39,625 nucleotides of DNA from Gammaproteobacteria bacterium (lineage in GTDB: Bacteria > Pseudomonadota > Gammaproteobacteria > GCA-001735895), in the NCBI GenBank assembly GCA_014382695.1, contig JACNJF010000222.1, forward strand, positions 1-39,625, in the 5' to 3' direction. Under the pieces are notes generated by a model, which saw nothing but the letters and a program-made list of their open reading frames with translations, did no database searches and had not been told where the DNA came from. Position 1 is the stretch's first letter. Every line of letters starts with the position of its first letter. Shown here one piece after another: positions 8,390 to 17,370 of the stretch. The position numbers and the translations under genes are program-made.

Positions 8390-9309
8390 TGCTTTATATG
8401 GCTCAGATAAAAATCATAGGTCTGTTGTATACCCGCGCTTAACTCGGTTTTATAACGCCATCCAAACTGTTTCAGGCGGCTGTCATCGATCAGCTTTTGC
8501 TTCATCCCTACCGGCTTCGACAGGTCATGCTTAAACTCTCCCTGATAACCGATCACGCGCGCGATCTGCTGATAGTATTGATTGATAGTGTAATCGTGCC
8601 CGAGTCCGACGTTGATGTTCTGCGGCATCTTTTCAAAATTCTCAATCGCATAAAAGATAAAGTCGGCCAGATCGGCGGCAAACATAAACTCTCTTCTGGC
8701 TTCACCATCACCCCAGATATCGATAGAGTCACTGCCCTGCTTTTTTGCCGTTGCGATCTTGTTGATCACGGCTGGAATCATATGCGAATGTTCGGGGTCA
8801 AACTTGTCATGAGGCCCGTAGATGTTGCAGGGAATCACGGTTTTATACAGCAACTGCTCATCTTCACGATGGATATATTCACACAGGCGGGTGCTCGACA
8901 CCTTGGCCAGCGCATAGCCTTCATTGGTCGGTTCCAGTTCACCCTGTAAAATCAGATCTTCCGATAAAGGATTCGCTGCGTTACGTGGATACATGCAGGA
9001 GCTGCTCAGATTCATCAAGCGTGGCACGCCGAGGGCATAGGCATTGGTCAGGATGTTCAGCCCCATCTGCATATTATCGACCAGAAACCTGACCGGATGA
9101 GCGATGTTGGCCTGGATACCACCGACCACGCCGGCCGCATGAATAATCATATCCGGTTGATGGCGTTCGATATAGTCATGAACAAGCAGACTGTCCAGCA
9201 GATTCAGCTCGCGACTGGCGGGACACAGAATGTCATGATCTGCCGCGCTGGCATGCTCCAGAATATTCCTGCCGACCATACCGTTTGAACCGGTTAGCAA
9301 TATCTTCAT
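8386..9309 (-). CDS. colC: GDP-L-colitose synthase / GDP-L-fucose synthase family epimerase-reductase (ColC/Fcl)
   Basis: An extended SDR enzyme of 307 residues. The NAD(P)-binding motif is TGSNGMVG (6-13). Catalytic positions of the Fcl family are present: S103 and C105 in LSSSCMYP, Y132 and K136 in GYALAK, and H176 in EHSHMIPA, so both epimerase and reductase activity are expected. With colD immediately downstream in a 4-base overlap, the likely substrate is GDP-4-keto-3,6-dideoxymannose and the product GDP-L-colitose; plain Fcl activity giving GDP-L-fucose is the alternative. I chose ATG 9309, ten bases after the gmd stop, because the upstream TTG at 9327 would add six residues before the nucleotide-binding strand and overlap gmd. 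Confidence 0.82.
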   Translation of the reverse strand: MKILLTGSNGMVGRNILEHASAADHDILCPASRELNLLDSLLVHDYIERHQPDMIIHAAGVVGGIQANIAHPVRFLVDNMQMGLNILTNAYALGVPRLMNLSSSCMYPRNAANPLSEDLILQGELEPTNEGYALAKVSSTRLCEYIHREDEQLLYKTVIPCNIYGPHDKFDPEHSHMIPAVINKIATAKKQGSDSIDIWGDGEARREFMFAADLADFIFYAIENFEKMPQNINVGLGHDYTINQYYQQIARVIGYQGEFKHDLSKPVGMKQKLIDDSRLKQFGWRYKTELSAGIQQTYDFYLSHIKQ

Positions 9310-9319
9310 AGCGGGTGTC

Positions 9320-10435
9320 TCACTCAAGCGTTACTGGAATATCGTGTCCGTGCAATTTCAACAGCGCATGACGGCGCGCAATCTTAAGATCTTCCAGCAC
9401 CATTTCCGCACACATTTCCTGCACCGTAATCTCCGGCACCCAGCCTAATTTTTGCTTCGCATTGGATGGATCACCGAGCAGTGATTCAACCTCGGTTGGA
9501 CGAAAATAGCGCGGGTCTATCTGAATCAGGACATCCCCAGTTTTGACTGCCGGAGCCTTATCGCCATCAACCGCAACCACCACGCCTTTCTCGTCCAGAC
9601 CTCTGCCACTAAACTCCAGCGTAATCCCGAGTTCAGCAGCCGACCACAGGATAAACTGGCGGACCGAGTATTGCACTCCGGTGGCGATAACAAAGTCTTC
9701 CGGACTTTCCTGCTGCAGCATCATCCATTGCATGCGCACGTAATCTTTCGCATGCCCCCAGTCCCGCAATGCATCCAGATTACCCAGAAACAGGTTTGTT
9801 TCGAGCCCCTGTGCAATATTGGCCAGGCCTCGGGTAATCTTGCGCGTCACAAAGGTTTCGCCACGGCGCGGTGATTCATGGTTAAACAAAATGCCGTTAC
9901 AGGCATACATGCCATAGGCTTCACGATAATTCACTGTAATCCAGTAGGCATACAGCTTGGCCACCGCATAGGGCGAGCGTGGATAGAAAGGGGTTTTCTC
10001 GGTTTGCGGGGTTTCCTGCACCAGACCATACAGCTCCGAGGTGGAAGCCTGATAAAAGCGGGTTTTCTTTTCCAGCCCGAGAAAGCGGATCGCCTCCAGC
10101 AGACGCAGGGTTCCATTCGCAACTACATCTGCAGTGTATTCGGGTGCTTCAAAACTGACCGCCACATGCGACTGTGCAGCCAGGTTATAAACCTCATCCG
10201 GCTCAATATCCTTGAGTATACGGGTCAGATTGGACGAATCGGTTAAATCACCATAATGCAACTTGAAGTGCGCATTCTTGATATGCGGATCCTGGAAAAT
10301 ATGATCGATGCGCTGCGTATTAAAAGATGACGCACGGCGCTTTATCCCATGCACTTCATAACCTTTTTCCAGTAACAATTCCGCCAGATAAGAGCCGTCC
10401 TGCCCTGTGATACCGGTTATTAATGCCTTTTTCAT
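9320..10435 (-). CDS. gmd: GDP-mannose 4,6-dehydratase
   Basis: Converts GDP-D-mannose to GDP-4-keto-6-deoxy-D-mannose, the branch point to fucose, colitose and perosamine. The 371-residue protein has the NADP-binding [10 protein letters not shown] (8-17), an RR pair after strand 2, the catalytic STSELYG (T132, E134) and YAVAK (Y156, K160), and the ending [21 protein letters not shown] typical of Gmd. The ATG follows a good AAAGGTG ribosome binding site. It is the first gene of the GDP-sugar module gmd–colC–colD. GDP-mannose could come from the phosphomannomutase at 24103 plus a manC not in this window. Confidence 0.96.
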   Translation of the reverse strand: MKKALITGITGQDGSYLAELLLEKGYEVHGIKRRASSFNTQRIDHIFQDPHIKNAHFKLHYGDLTDSSNLTRILKDIEPDEVYNLAAQSHVAVSFEAPEYTADVVANGTLRLLEAIRFLGLEKKTRFYQASTSELYGLVQETPQTEKTPFYPRSPYAVAKLYAYWITVNYREAYGMYACNGILFNHESPRRGETFVTRKITRGLANIAQGLETNLFLGNLDALRDWGHAKDYVRMQWMMLQQESPEDFVIATGVQYSVRQFILWSAAELGITLEFSGRGLDEKGVVVAVDGDKAPAVKTGDVLIQIDPRYFRPTEVESLLGDPSNAKQKLGWVPEITVQEMCAEMVLEDLKIARRHALLKLHGHDIPVTLE

Positions 10436-10457
10436 ATTTCACCTTTACTATAAAAAA

Positions 10458-10485
10458 ATTCTACTTTACACCCGAGGGAAACCAA
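10458..10485 (-). promoter_or_regulatory. Possible internal promoter before gmd
   Basis: TAGAAT (10458-10463 read on the minus strand) lies 16 bases from TTGGTT (10480-10485), within the 194-base gap between wzy and gmd. The gap holds no other gene that I can see. This is the largest space inside the cluster, so a secondary promoter for the GDP-sugar module is plausible, but the -35 is weak. Confidence 0.3.
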
Positions 10486-10629
10486 ATAGCGGGGCTGTTC
10501 CAATAAGAAAAAGCGGATTCAATCAAGATATTTGCATCATCTGGCGAGGTGTTTTAAAGCCTGAAGACTGTCGGGGTTTATTATTTAGCTTTTATACCGC
10601 ATTGTAAACATCCTTTAGGACAACTGTAC

Positions 10630-11988
10630 TCAGGATTCCCTGGTTCCAACCCTGAGCGAGCGCTGGACAGAATTGAACGGCATGCACGAAGGTCGGGTAA
10701 TGTAGTTCTGGAAAGCCAATACAACAACATAGGCGAAAGCGATATAAAATAAATAATGCAGCAGGTTTTCAGTAATAGCACCAACCAGAAAACCGAATAC
10801 AAAAGAAATGAAAACCTTACTACCGAAATTAACATTAAAGATATTTACAGAACTATATCTGATCCAGTTTTTTATAAACGCTAACCATAGAAGTAAACCG
10901 ACCAGACCTGAGCTGTAGAATAAGGCGATATAGGAGTTATCAATCACTAAAGAATGAAAGCTACCAAAATCTCCATTCTGCACTCTTCCCATTCCAAACA
11001 ATAAACTGCTTAAATCAATTCCATCGGGGTCGAGCAATAAGCCCCAGTTTTGAAAGCGAATCAGCAGGTTTGTTGAATCAAAAACCTTCAAAACACTATC
11101 ACTAAAAATAAACCCAAAAATAACGATCGCTACGCTATAACGCCAGTTTTGCTTCATAAACTCAAATAGTTGGCTAACAATTTTCCCATTCGCATGAAAA
11201 TATAAAAGCGAAGCGAGAGACACCAGCATCATCAGGTAAACCGTCCTCGAAACAGTGAATAGAATCGCAATAAAAATGATCGTTGCCGCAACAACTGCAT
11301 ACCAGGGGTAGTGCTTTTTTAGCAGCATCCATTCCACAGAGATCAAAAAAGCCAGTATGCAAACAATTCCCGACTCGACTGGAGACCGAAAAAATCCCTG
11401 CGAACGATATAAACCATTGATTTGATCAAACTTCACCTGCGGAAAATATTGAGCTAAAAAAGCCCAGGCATCCGGAAAATGGCTATACACGGTTATTGAT
11501 GACAGCCAGATATCAGTAAATATAAATTGAAGAATGGATAAGATCGCTGACAGCAAAATAAACCCGATAAACCCAAATACGATTATCAATAAATGGTTAT
11601 TTTCTAGCTGGAAGTCATTCTTTGTAACAAGAATTAACAGCGGGACGACAAACAGAAATAAAGAATAATTATAAAGAAACGCCTGAATCGAAGAAAACAC
11701 ACCGACATTGGGTACGGATAAAACCATTAACACGATAAAGCTATAAAAAACCAGAAAAGCGAACTGGATTAGCAACGATTGCTTCTGTTTTTTTATCGAG
11801 AAATATTTCAGCAAAAACCCTCCTGCAAGCATTAACAGGATTGCCAGGCATCCTTTTATCCAGACCGGACCAATGATGACTTGTTTTAATAATATAAACT
11901 GGACCCAGACTAATGGCCCTGAAAAGAGGATTAGCGTAAAAAAGCTGAGCAACGCAATATTAGCAATATGTTTTGAAACCCTTTGCAT
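10630..11988 (-). CDS. wzy: O-antigen polymerase (Wzy-like), polytopic membrane protein
   Basis: The 452-residue protein has about ten to twelve hydrophobic helices and a large central periplasmic-type loop (about 165-200, around FPDAWAFLAQYFPQVKFDQ). TVSRTVYLMMLVSL and, later, a second polar loop containing DNSYIALFYSSGLVGLLLWL fit the O-antigen ligase/polymerase superfamily. Wzy joins undecaprenyl-linked repeat units in the periplasm. Placement inside the cluster favours polymerase over the ligase WaaL, which usually maps with core genes. The last 20 residues (after FQNYITRP) are polar and unlike the family. By eye the gene is more A/T-rich than gmd and rfbH, as is common for wzy genes acquired by transfer. 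Confidence 0.8.
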   Translation of the reverse strand: MQRVSKHIANIALLSFFTLILFSGPLVWVQFILLKQVIIGPVWIKGCLAILLMLAGGFLLKYFSIKKQKQSLLIQFAFLVFYSFIVLMVLSVPNVGVFSSIQAFLYNYSLFLFVVPLLILVTKNDFQLENNHLLIIVFGFIGFILLSAILSILQFIFTDIWLSSITVYSHFPDAWAFLAQYFPQVKFDQINGLYRSQGFFRSPVESGIVCILAFLISVEWMLLKKHYPWYAVVAATIIFIAILFTVSRTVYLMMLVSLASLLYFHANGKIVSQLFEFMKQNWRYSVAIVIFGFIFSDSVLKVFDSTNLLIRFQNWGLLLDPDGIDLSSLLFGMGRVQNGDFGSFHSLVIDNSYIALFYSSGLVGLLLWLAFIKNWIRYSSVNIFNVNFGSKVFISFVFGFLVGAITENLLHYLFYIAFAYVVVLAFQNYITRPSCMPFNSVQRSLRVGTRES

Positions 11989-12087
11989 AATTCTATTTCC
12001 ATTATTTGTCGAACTTAAAGTCCATTGCTAATGGAGTTATAATACTTGATTACCCATCGATAAAACAGGGGATTTCATTTAAACGTC
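11989..12087 (-). other. 99-base intergenic gap before wzy with a short palindrome
   Basis: TCCATT (12021-12026) and AATGGA (12030-12035) form a 6-bp stem with a three-base loop, about 35 bases upstream of the wzy start. On the minus strand no T-run follows, so it is not a standard terminator. A/T-rich hexamers next to it (TATTAT, TATAAC) may be an internal promoter, but I cannot find a matching -35. Confidence 0.25.
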
Positions 12088-12984
12088 TTAACCCTGAATT
12101 GTCGCATTCAATCCTGCCTCCAAATCAACTGTTGGCTGCCAACCTATCTTCATCAAGGCTGAGTTATCCACACAGAATTCCATCACTTCCCCTTCCCGGT
12201 AAGCAACAGCACCAAAATTCAGCTCTGTTAAAGACTCTCCAAACCTGTCTTCAAAGACTTTCATCAATAACTGGATAAATGACTTTACTGAGACCAGGCG
12301 ACCAGTTCCAACATCAAATTCATTAAACCCCACCAGATCTTGAGCTTTTTCCAGGGTGGTTAAGTAGGCCGATACAACATCGTCTATATAAATAAAGTCT
12401 CTTTTTTGCTCACCTTTGGTCAGCTTAATTTCTTCAACTTTTTCTTTAAGCTGAGAAATAACCCAGGACACAAACTTGGTGTCACCATCATTGGGCCCGT
12501 AAACATGTTCTAATTTTAAATTAATAACTCTTATTTTAGTGGATTGTTGCTTTAACCATTCTACAAACTGCTTTTTAGACAGTATGTAAACATTTAGATA
12601 TTTTTGCAGAACGCCATCGGTGTTGAAAAAAGTGTCGGTATTGAAAAAAGTGTCTACATTAAACTTTAGACTCGCATCTAAAAGCCTGAGGCCAAACATT
12701 AAATTACTATCGACAATTTGAGAAATGGGTTCACCAGATCTCCCATACTGACAAGCCGTATGGATCACCACATCAATATGTTGTTGCTCAAATGCTAAAT
12801 CCAGAGGACTCACATCCACATCGTAGCTGACGACTCGATTGAGTAATGATTCGATACGCCAGGTGTCAGAGGTGCTTCGTTTTAAAATAACAACTTTATG
12901 ACCTTGAGCCAATAGAGCCTCAAGCAGATAACTACCTAGAAACCCTGTAGCACCTGTCAGTAAAATAGTCTGGCTCTTTTTCAT
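12088..12984 (-). CDS. CDP-4-keto-3,6-dideoxyglucose 4-reductase (abequose/paratose synthase-like SDR), with internal 6-residue duplication
   Basis: An extended SDR of 298 residues. It has the NAD(P) motif TGATGFLG (10-17), the ACQYGRSGEP segment (77-86) shared with Salmonella paratose and abequose synthases, YILSK as YxxxK (Y133, K137), and LKLEHVYGPNDGDTKF followed by KRDFIYIDDV. In this family the reaction is NADPH reduction of the 4-keto group of CDP-4-keto-3,6-dideoxyglucose. Whether the product is CDP-abequose or CDP-paratose cannot be told. The segment DTFFNT occurs twice in tandem (111-116, 117-122) next to the catalytic threonine; family members should have it once. The ATG overlaps the rfbH stop by one base (TAATG). 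The gene is A/T-rich compared with rfbH. Confidence 0.83.
   Translation of the reverse strand: MKKSQTILLTGATGFLGSYLLEALLAQGHKVVILKRSTSDTWRIESLLNRVVSYDVDVSPLDLAFEQQHIDVVIHTACQYGRSGEPISQIVDSNLMFGLRLLDASLKFNVDTFFNTDTFFNTDGVLQKYLNVYILSKKQFVEWLKQQSTKIRVINLKLEHVYGPNDGDTKFVSWVISQLKEKVEEIKLTKGEQKRDFIYIDDVVSAYLTTLEKAQDLVGFNEFDVGTGRLVSVKSFIQLLMKVFEDRFGESLTELNFGAVAYREGEVMEFCVDNSALMKIGWQPTVDLEAGLNATIQG
12617..12652 (-). repeat. 18-bp in-frame tandem duplication inside the reductase gene
   Basis: TCGGTGTTGAAAAAAGTG (12617-12634) is followed directly by TCGGTATTGAAAAAAGTG (12635-12652), 17 of 18 bases identical. On the coding strand it repeats the six residues DTFFNT. The unit contains a run of six A/T bases that could favour slippage. 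The single difference is synonymous (AAC against AAT, both Asn). That argues against an assembly stutter and for a real, somewhat aged duplication. Confidence 0.9.
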
Positions 12985-14297
12985 TAAAAATTAACACCGA
13001 AAAACTCTTCAATTTTGCTGATGACATAAGCCAGCCGGGTTTCATCCAGACCGGGGAACAGGCCGATCCAGAAAGTCTGGTTCATCACCCTGTCAGTATT
13101 GGTTAGCTCACCCGCTATACGATATTGGCGTCCCTCAAAATAAGGCTGACGCGTCAGGTTCCCGGCAAACAGCAGGCGCGAACCTATTTTATGCTGGTCC
13201 AGATACTTTAACAGCTCAACCCGTTCAACCCCTGAGTCTTCGCGCAGGGTAATCGGGAAACCAAACCAGGATGGATCTGAGTTAGGCGTAGCCTCGGGCA
13301 GGATTAAAAAGTCTTCAACCGAAGCCAGACGTTGCTTCAGGAACGCAAAATTGTGTTTACGCTGACGGATTAACTCAGGCAGGCGCTCCAGTTGGGCCAC
13401 ACCACAGGCGGCCTGCATATCAGTGATCTTCAGGTTATAACCCAGATGCGAATAGGTGTATTTGTGATCGTAACCAGACGGTAAAGTACCGAACTGCTGT
13501 TCAAAGCGTTTGCCACAGGTGTTATCGCAGCCCGGATCGCAATAGCAATCACGTCCCCAGTCTCGAAACGATTCGACCAGCTTTTTGAGTTTTTTGGAGC
13601 GCGTAAACACGGCACCACCTTCGCCCATGGTGATGTGATGGGCCGGATAGAAGCTGAGTGTTGCAATATCGCCAAAGCTGCCCACCATCTGTCCGTTATA
13701 CTCGGTTCCCAGCGCATCACAGCAATCTTCAATCAGCCACAGATTGTGCTTATCGGTGAAGGCTTTAACCGCGTCGAGGTTATACGGATTACCCAGCGTA
13801 TGCGCGATCATGACGGCTTTTGTCTTCTCCGAGAAGGCCTGTTCTAACTGCGTCACATCGATATTGTAGGTCGGAATATCGACATCCACAAAAACCGGAA
13901 CCAGACCATTCTGCAGGATCGGATTAACCGTGGTCGGAAATCCGGCAGCAACGGTAATCACTTCATCGCCCGGCTTTAGACTGCGTTCACCCAGCGAGGG
14001 CGATGTCAATGCAGTCAATGCCAGCAGATTGGCGGATGATCCGGAGTTGGTGGTGAGTACATACGGCACCCCCAGAAACTGTCCCAGCTTCTGTTCAAAC
14101 TCCTTATTGAATCGACCGGTGGTTAACCAGCCATCCAGCGAGGCTTCGACCATCAACTGTAACTCGTAAGCCCCGAGAACCTTGCCGGAAGGCGGTATCA
14201 CCGACTCTCCGGCTACGAATTTCTTTTCCTGGTAGGCCTGTTCTGCATATTTTTCCACCAGTGAGGCTATCTCTTTTCTAATCTGCTGCTGCGACAT
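12984..14297 (-). CDS. rfbH: CDP-4-keto-6-deoxy-D-glucose 3-dehydrase (E1)
   Basis: RfbH (DdhC/AscC) removes the 3-hydroxyl of CDP-4-keto-6-deoxyglucose with pyridoxamine phosphate and a 2Fe-2S cluster, together with its NADH reductase. The 437-residue length is the family norm. The catalytic histidine that replaces the usual PLP lysine is H220 in [13 protein letters not shown]. The iron-sulfur cysteines lie in [16 protein letters not shown] (C251, C253, C257, C261). Then follow [20 protein letters not shown] and the C-terminal [11 protein letters not shown] segment, as in Yersinia and Salmonella. The gene is four bases downstream of rfbG and one base overlaps the reductase gene. This is the second histidine-type dehydratase of the cluster; the other is colD. 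Confidence 0.96.
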   Translation of the reverse strand: MSQQQIRKEIASLVEKYAEQAYQEKKFVAGESVIPPSGKVLGAYELQLMVEASLDGWLTTGRFNKEFEQKLGQFLGVPYVLTTNSGSSANLLALTALTSPSLGERSLKPGDEVITVAAGFPTTVNPILQNGLVPVFVDVDIPTYNIDVTQLEQAFSEKTKAVMIAHTLGNPYNLDAVKAFTDKHNLWLIEDCCDALGTEYNGQMVGSFGDIATLSFYPAHHITMGEGGAVFTRSKKLKKLVESFRDWGRDCYCDPGCDNTCGKRFEQQFGTLPSGYDHKYTYSHLGYNLKITDMQAACGVAQLERLPELIRQRKHNFAFLKQRLASVEDFLILPEATPNSDPSWFGFPITLREDSGVERVELLKYLDQHKIGSRLLFAGNLTRQPYFEGRQYRIAGELTNTDRVMNQTFWIGLFPGLDETRLAYVISKIEEFFGVNF

Positions 14298-14301
14298 CGT
14301 G

Positions 14302-15375
14302 TTATCCGGTTGTGTTCATATATTCAGTGATTTGCTGCTGACATAAAGCTCTGCTGGGGACTCCTTCGCCATGTGCTTTATGCCAGATAACGATTTGCTT
14401 TAAGGCATCGGCCAGCACCCAGCGCGGACGCCATTTTAAACGCCCATGCGCGCGCGAACAATCCAGTTTCAGGTAGTTTGCTTCATGTGGATGAAGACCA
14501 TCATCGATGACCCAGCTTGAATCATCCCCCCATTGCGCCGTCATCGCCTGTACGATCCATTCGACCGGTCTGGCATCCTCTTCGGCCGGGCCAAAGTTCC
14601 ACGCATCGGCCCACTCTGAACCTTCTACAAACAGGCGCTGTGCCAGCATCATATATCCCGCCAGTGGTTCAAGCACGTGCTGCCAGGGACGGATTGCGTT
14701 CGGATTGCGGACGCGTACGGTTTCACCTTGCTGGAACGCGCGCACGATGTCAGGGATCAGCCGATCTTCGGCCCAGTCCCCGCCTCCGATCACATTGCCC
14801 GCACGCGCAGAAGCTATCGCGACTTTATGCTGCGCATATTGCTCAGCCGGGAAATAGGAGGCCCGATAGGAGGCAATCAGCAGTTCAGCACAGCCCTTAC
14901 TGCTGCTATACGGATCATGCCCGCCCATGGGGTCATTTTCGCGGTATCCCCACTCCCACTCACGATTCTGGTAACACTTGTCGGTGGTAATCATCACCCC
15001 CGCCCGCACACTGCCGCATGAGCGTATCGCTTCCAGAATATGCAGTGTTCCCATCACATTGCTGGCATAGGTTTCCACCGGTTCACGGTAGGAATAACGC
15101 ACCAGCGACTGCGCCGCCAGATGAAACACAATCTGCGGCTGATGCTGCTCAAAAATCGCTTTCATACTTTCCAGGTCCCGAATATCCGCACGCAGGCTGA
15201 TCATGCCATCGGCTACCTGCGCCTGCTGATACAGACTCGGGGTGGTGGGTGGATCGAGTGAAACCCCGACCACTTCGGCACCAAACTGCTGTAGCCAGAG
15301 TGACAGCCAGCTGCCCTTGAAACCGGTATGCCCGGTGATCAGCACCTTTTTGCCCTGCCAGAAAGCGGCATCCAT
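14302..15375 (-). CDS. rfbG: CDP-glucose 4,6-dehydratase
   Basis: Makes CDP-4-keto-6-deoxy-D-glucose from CDP-glucose, the second step of all CDP-3,6-dideoxyhexose routes. The 357 residues contain the NAD-binding [14 protein letters not shown] (15-28), [10 protein letters not shown] (84-93), the active-site TTDKCY (130-135) with [12 protein letters not shown] after it, and YSSSK (Y156, K160). I chose ATG 15375, which overlaps the rfbF stop as TAATG and has GGAG at the right distance; the N-terminus ([14 protein letters not shown]) then lines up with known RfbG. A GTG at 15390 would add five residues and overlap rfbF by 16 bases. Confidence 0.95.
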   Translation of the reverse strand: MDAAFWQGKKVLITGHTGFKGSWLSLWLQQFGAEVVGVSLDPPTTPSLYQQAQVADGMISLRADIRDLESMKAIFEQHQPQIVFHLAAQSLVRYSYREPVETYASNVMGTLHILEAIRSCGSVRAGVMITTDKCYQNREWEWGYRENDPMGGHDPYSSSKGCAELLIASYRASYFPAEQYAQHKVAIASARAGNVIGGGDWAEDRLIPDIVRAFQQGETVRVRNPNAIRPWQHVLEPLAGYMMLAQRLFVEGSEWADAWNFGPAEEDARPVEWIVQAMTAQWGDDSSWVIDDGLHPHEANYLKLDCSRAHGRLKWRPRWVLADALKQIVIWHKAHGEGVPSRALCQQQITEYMNTTG

Positions 15376-16145
15376 TACCAGGTTCTCCACGGGGCTTTAT
15401 TTTTCGCCCACAGGTTTTCCAGATATTGCTTATCACGCAGGGTGTCCATCGGCTGCCAGAAGCCTTTATGCTCAAACGACATCAACTGTCCCTCCTGGGC
15501 CAGCTGGTTTAACGGATACTGCTCCCAGACCGTGCTGTCTTCATCGATATAATCAATCACCTGTGGAGATAGCACAAAGAATCCGCCATTAATCATGCCG
15601 CCATCTCCCTGCGGCTTTTCCTGAAAGCTGACGACCCTATGATCTTCAATTTTCAGCGCACCGAAGCGACCGGGCGGATAGGTCGCGGTCAGGGTCGCCA
15701 GTTTTCCGTGCTGTCGATGGAACTCAATGGTTTTTGTAATATCCAGATCGGCAACTCCATCGCCATAGGTAAACAGAAACTCTTCTTCATCCCTGAGATA
15801 TTCAGCTACCCGCTTCAGGCGTCCCCCGGTCATGGTGTTCTCCCCGGTATCGACCAGTGTCACTTTCCAGGGTTCGGCACGTTTTTCATGCACTTCCATA
15901 CTGTTCATTGACATGTCGAAGGTGACGTCAGACTGATGCAGGAAGTAGTTGGCGAAGTACTCCTTGATCAGATAGCCCTTATAGCCACAGCAAATGATAA
16001 ATTCATGCACGCCATACGCTGAGTAGCCTTTCATGATATGCCAGAGAATCGGCTTACCGCCAATTTCGACCATAGGTTTCGGTTTTAGCCCGGTTTCTTC
16101 ACTCAGTCGTGTCCCAAGCCCACCAGCAAGTATCACTGCTTTCAT
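15375..16145 (-). CDS. rfbF: Glucose-1-phosphate cytidylyltransferase
   Basis: Joins CTP and glucose-1-phosphate to CDP-glucose, the first step of the CDP-dideoxyhexose pathway. The 256-residue protein has the nucleotidyltransferase signature [11 protein letters not shown] (8-18), the [16 protein letters not shown] sugar-phosphate segment, and [11 protein letters not shown] with a metal-binding aspartate. The length equals that of the Salmonella and Yersinia enzymes. It is 14 bases downstream of the reductase gene rfbI and overlaps rfbG by one base. Confidence 0.96.
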   Translation of the reverse strand: MKAVILAGGLGTRLSEETGLKPKPMVEIGGKPILWHIMKGYSAYGVHEFIICCGYKGYLIKEYFANYFLHQSDVTFDMSMNSMEVHEKRAEPWKVTLVDTGENTMTGGRLKRVAEYLRDEEEFLFTYGDGVADLDITKTIEFHRQHGKLATLTATYPPGRFGALKIEDHRVVSFQEKPQGDGGMINGGFFVLSPQVIDYIDEDSTVWEQYPLNQLAQEGQLMSFEHKGFWQPMDTLRDKQYLENLWAKNKAPWRTW

Positions 16146-16159
16146 TTAGATATCCGTTG

Positions 16160-17170
16160 TTATTTATTCGGTTTATGTGCGGTAAAGGCGTCTGAAAAAA
16201 AGTGCTCCGCGAGCAGCCTTCTTCCAACAAACTCGGTTTTAGCGACCGTAATCATATCCGCAGAACCGCAGGCATAGACTTCAAAAGGCCGCAGATCGGA
16301 ATGATCATCCAGCACAGCCTGATGCACCAGACCGCGATGACCGCTCCAACCGGTGTCATCAGACGAGATGACCGGTGTATAACTGAAATTCTGGTATTTT
16401 TTGTGCCACTCATCGGGCAGTCCGCTATACAGGTGATCGACACTGGCAGCCCCCCAATAGAGATGTATTGAGCGTGTAGAGTGTTGCTCGAACAGGCGTT
16501 CGATCATGGCCTTGATTGGCGCAAAGCCCGTTCCACCCGCCAGAAAAATTATCGGGGCTTCGCTATCACGCACAAAAAAAGTACCATGCGGTCCTTCCAG
16601 TCGTAACAGGGTTCCCGGCTTCAGCTGATTAAAGACCAGATCACTGAAAACCCCATGTGCCAGTTGGCGGATGTGCAATTCAAGCCCAGCGCCCTGCGTA
16701 TTTGCACAGGCAATGGAATAACTACGGCGCAGCCCTTTCCAGATCAGATCGATATACTGTCCTGGTAGATAGTTAACAATCGAATCAGCGGGCAATCGTA
16801 GAGTTAGAATAGCAATATCGCTAGCAGGGAAACTGATGCTATCCACCTTACAGGGAAATAAAGCCGCCTTTATCCCATCTAGTTCTGGATACCAGTCAGA
16901 CTCAAGTTGAATATCTGAGTCTGCAGTCGCCACGCAGCTTAAGACATAGCCCTTGGCCAGTTCATCTGGAGTAATCCCGGCGCAGTTATCCGGGTGCGAG
17001 ATCTGTCCGCTCAGCACACGAGATTTACAGGATCCACAACTTCCATCCCGGCAACCATGAGCAAGGCTCAATTGTGACCTGGCCGCAGCGTCGAGAATAG
17101 TACTGCCTTCTGCTATCTCAAACTGTCGGTTACTGGGGGCCAGAGTGACTTTAAAGTTCACACCGACCAT
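16160..17170 (-). CDS. rfbI: CDP-6-deoxy-delta-3,4-glucoseen reductase (E3), ferredoxin-NAD reductase type
   Basis: Supplies electrons from NADH through FAD and a 2Fe-2S cluster to RfbH. The N-terminal plant-type ferredoxin domain has C40, C45, C48 and C79 (CRDGSCGSC, then VLSC). The FAD domain has RRSYS (148-152) and the NAD domain LAGGTGFAPIKAM (210-222) with YACGSADMI near the end. At 336 residues it fits AscD/DdhD/RfbI. It is the first gene of the cluster, so electron donor, cytidylyltransferase, dehydratase and dehydrase are co-transcribed in pathway-friendly order. The exact start is not certain; a GTG three codons in would also serve. Confidence 0.92.
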   Translation of the reverse strand: MVGVNFKVTLAPSNRQFEIAEGSTILDAAARSQLSLAHGCRDGSCGSCKSRVLSGQISHPDNCAGITPDELAKGYVLSCVATADSDIQLESDWYPELDGIKAALFPCKVDSISFPASDIAILTLRLPADSIVNYLPGQYIDLIWKGLRRSYSIACANTQGAGLELHIRQLAHGVFSDLVFNQLKPGTLLRLEGPHGTFFVRDSEAPIIFLAGGTGFAPIKAMIERLFEQHSTRSIHLYWGAASVDHLYSGLPDEWHKKYQNFSYTPVISSDDTGWSGHRGLVHQAVLDDHSDLRPFEVYACGSADMITVAKTEFVGRRLLAEHFFSDAFTAHKPNK

Positions 17171-17280
17171 ACCCAGAATATATTATAGCCATCCCGATCG
17201 AGGGAAATTGGTTCAAACGTGCACAAAGGCTTTGCCTCAACGATGAATAATAGTGGCTCAAAATTCATTTTCCCCGGTCA

Positions 17281-17288
17281 CTACTGCC
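17281..17288 (-). promoter_or_regulatory. Degenerate ops-like element in the cluster leader
   Basis: Minus-strand GGCAGTAG differs by one base from the GGCGGTAG core of the ops element, where RfaH is recruited to transcribing RNA polymerase. The bases after it (TGAC) do not match the GCGTG extension well. It lies about 55-60 bases downstream of the predicted promoter, inside the untranslated leader, which is where JUMPstart/ops elements sit. An eight-base near match is weak evidence. Confidence 0.28.
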
Positions 17289-17341
17289 ATGTTAAACCCC
17301 AACTTTTCATCATCAGAAGATCGTTATTATCAATAACAGGC

Positions 17342-17370
17342 ATTATAGAGAAAGTTCGGTCCAGATAAAA
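17342..17370 (-). promoter_or_regulatory. Likely main promoter of the O-antigen cluster
   Basis: Perfect TATAAT on the minus strand (17342-17347) with TTTTAT (17365-17370) 17 bases upstream. Transcription starting near 17335 would give a leader of about 165 bases before rfbI. The poor -35 and the flanking inverted repeat suggest regulation. A rival -10 (TATAAT, 17182-17187) would put the start almost at the rfbI ATG. Confidence 0.45.

Noticed and set aside
8386-10435. Simple GDP-L-fucose locus (gmd-fcl) as the whole explanation
   Set aside because: It leaves the tightly coupled ColD gene without a role; fucose remains possible as a side product but colitose explains all three genes.
12021-12035. 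Palindrome TCCATT…AATGGA as a terminator before wzy
   Set aside because: The stem is six A/T-rich pairs and no T-run follows on the minus strand.
14507-15592. Several overlapping plus-strand frames opposite rfbG and rfbF
   Set aside because: They are frame shadows of well-supported genes, rich in Pro, Arg, His and Cys, with no family resemblance and no ribosome binding pattern.
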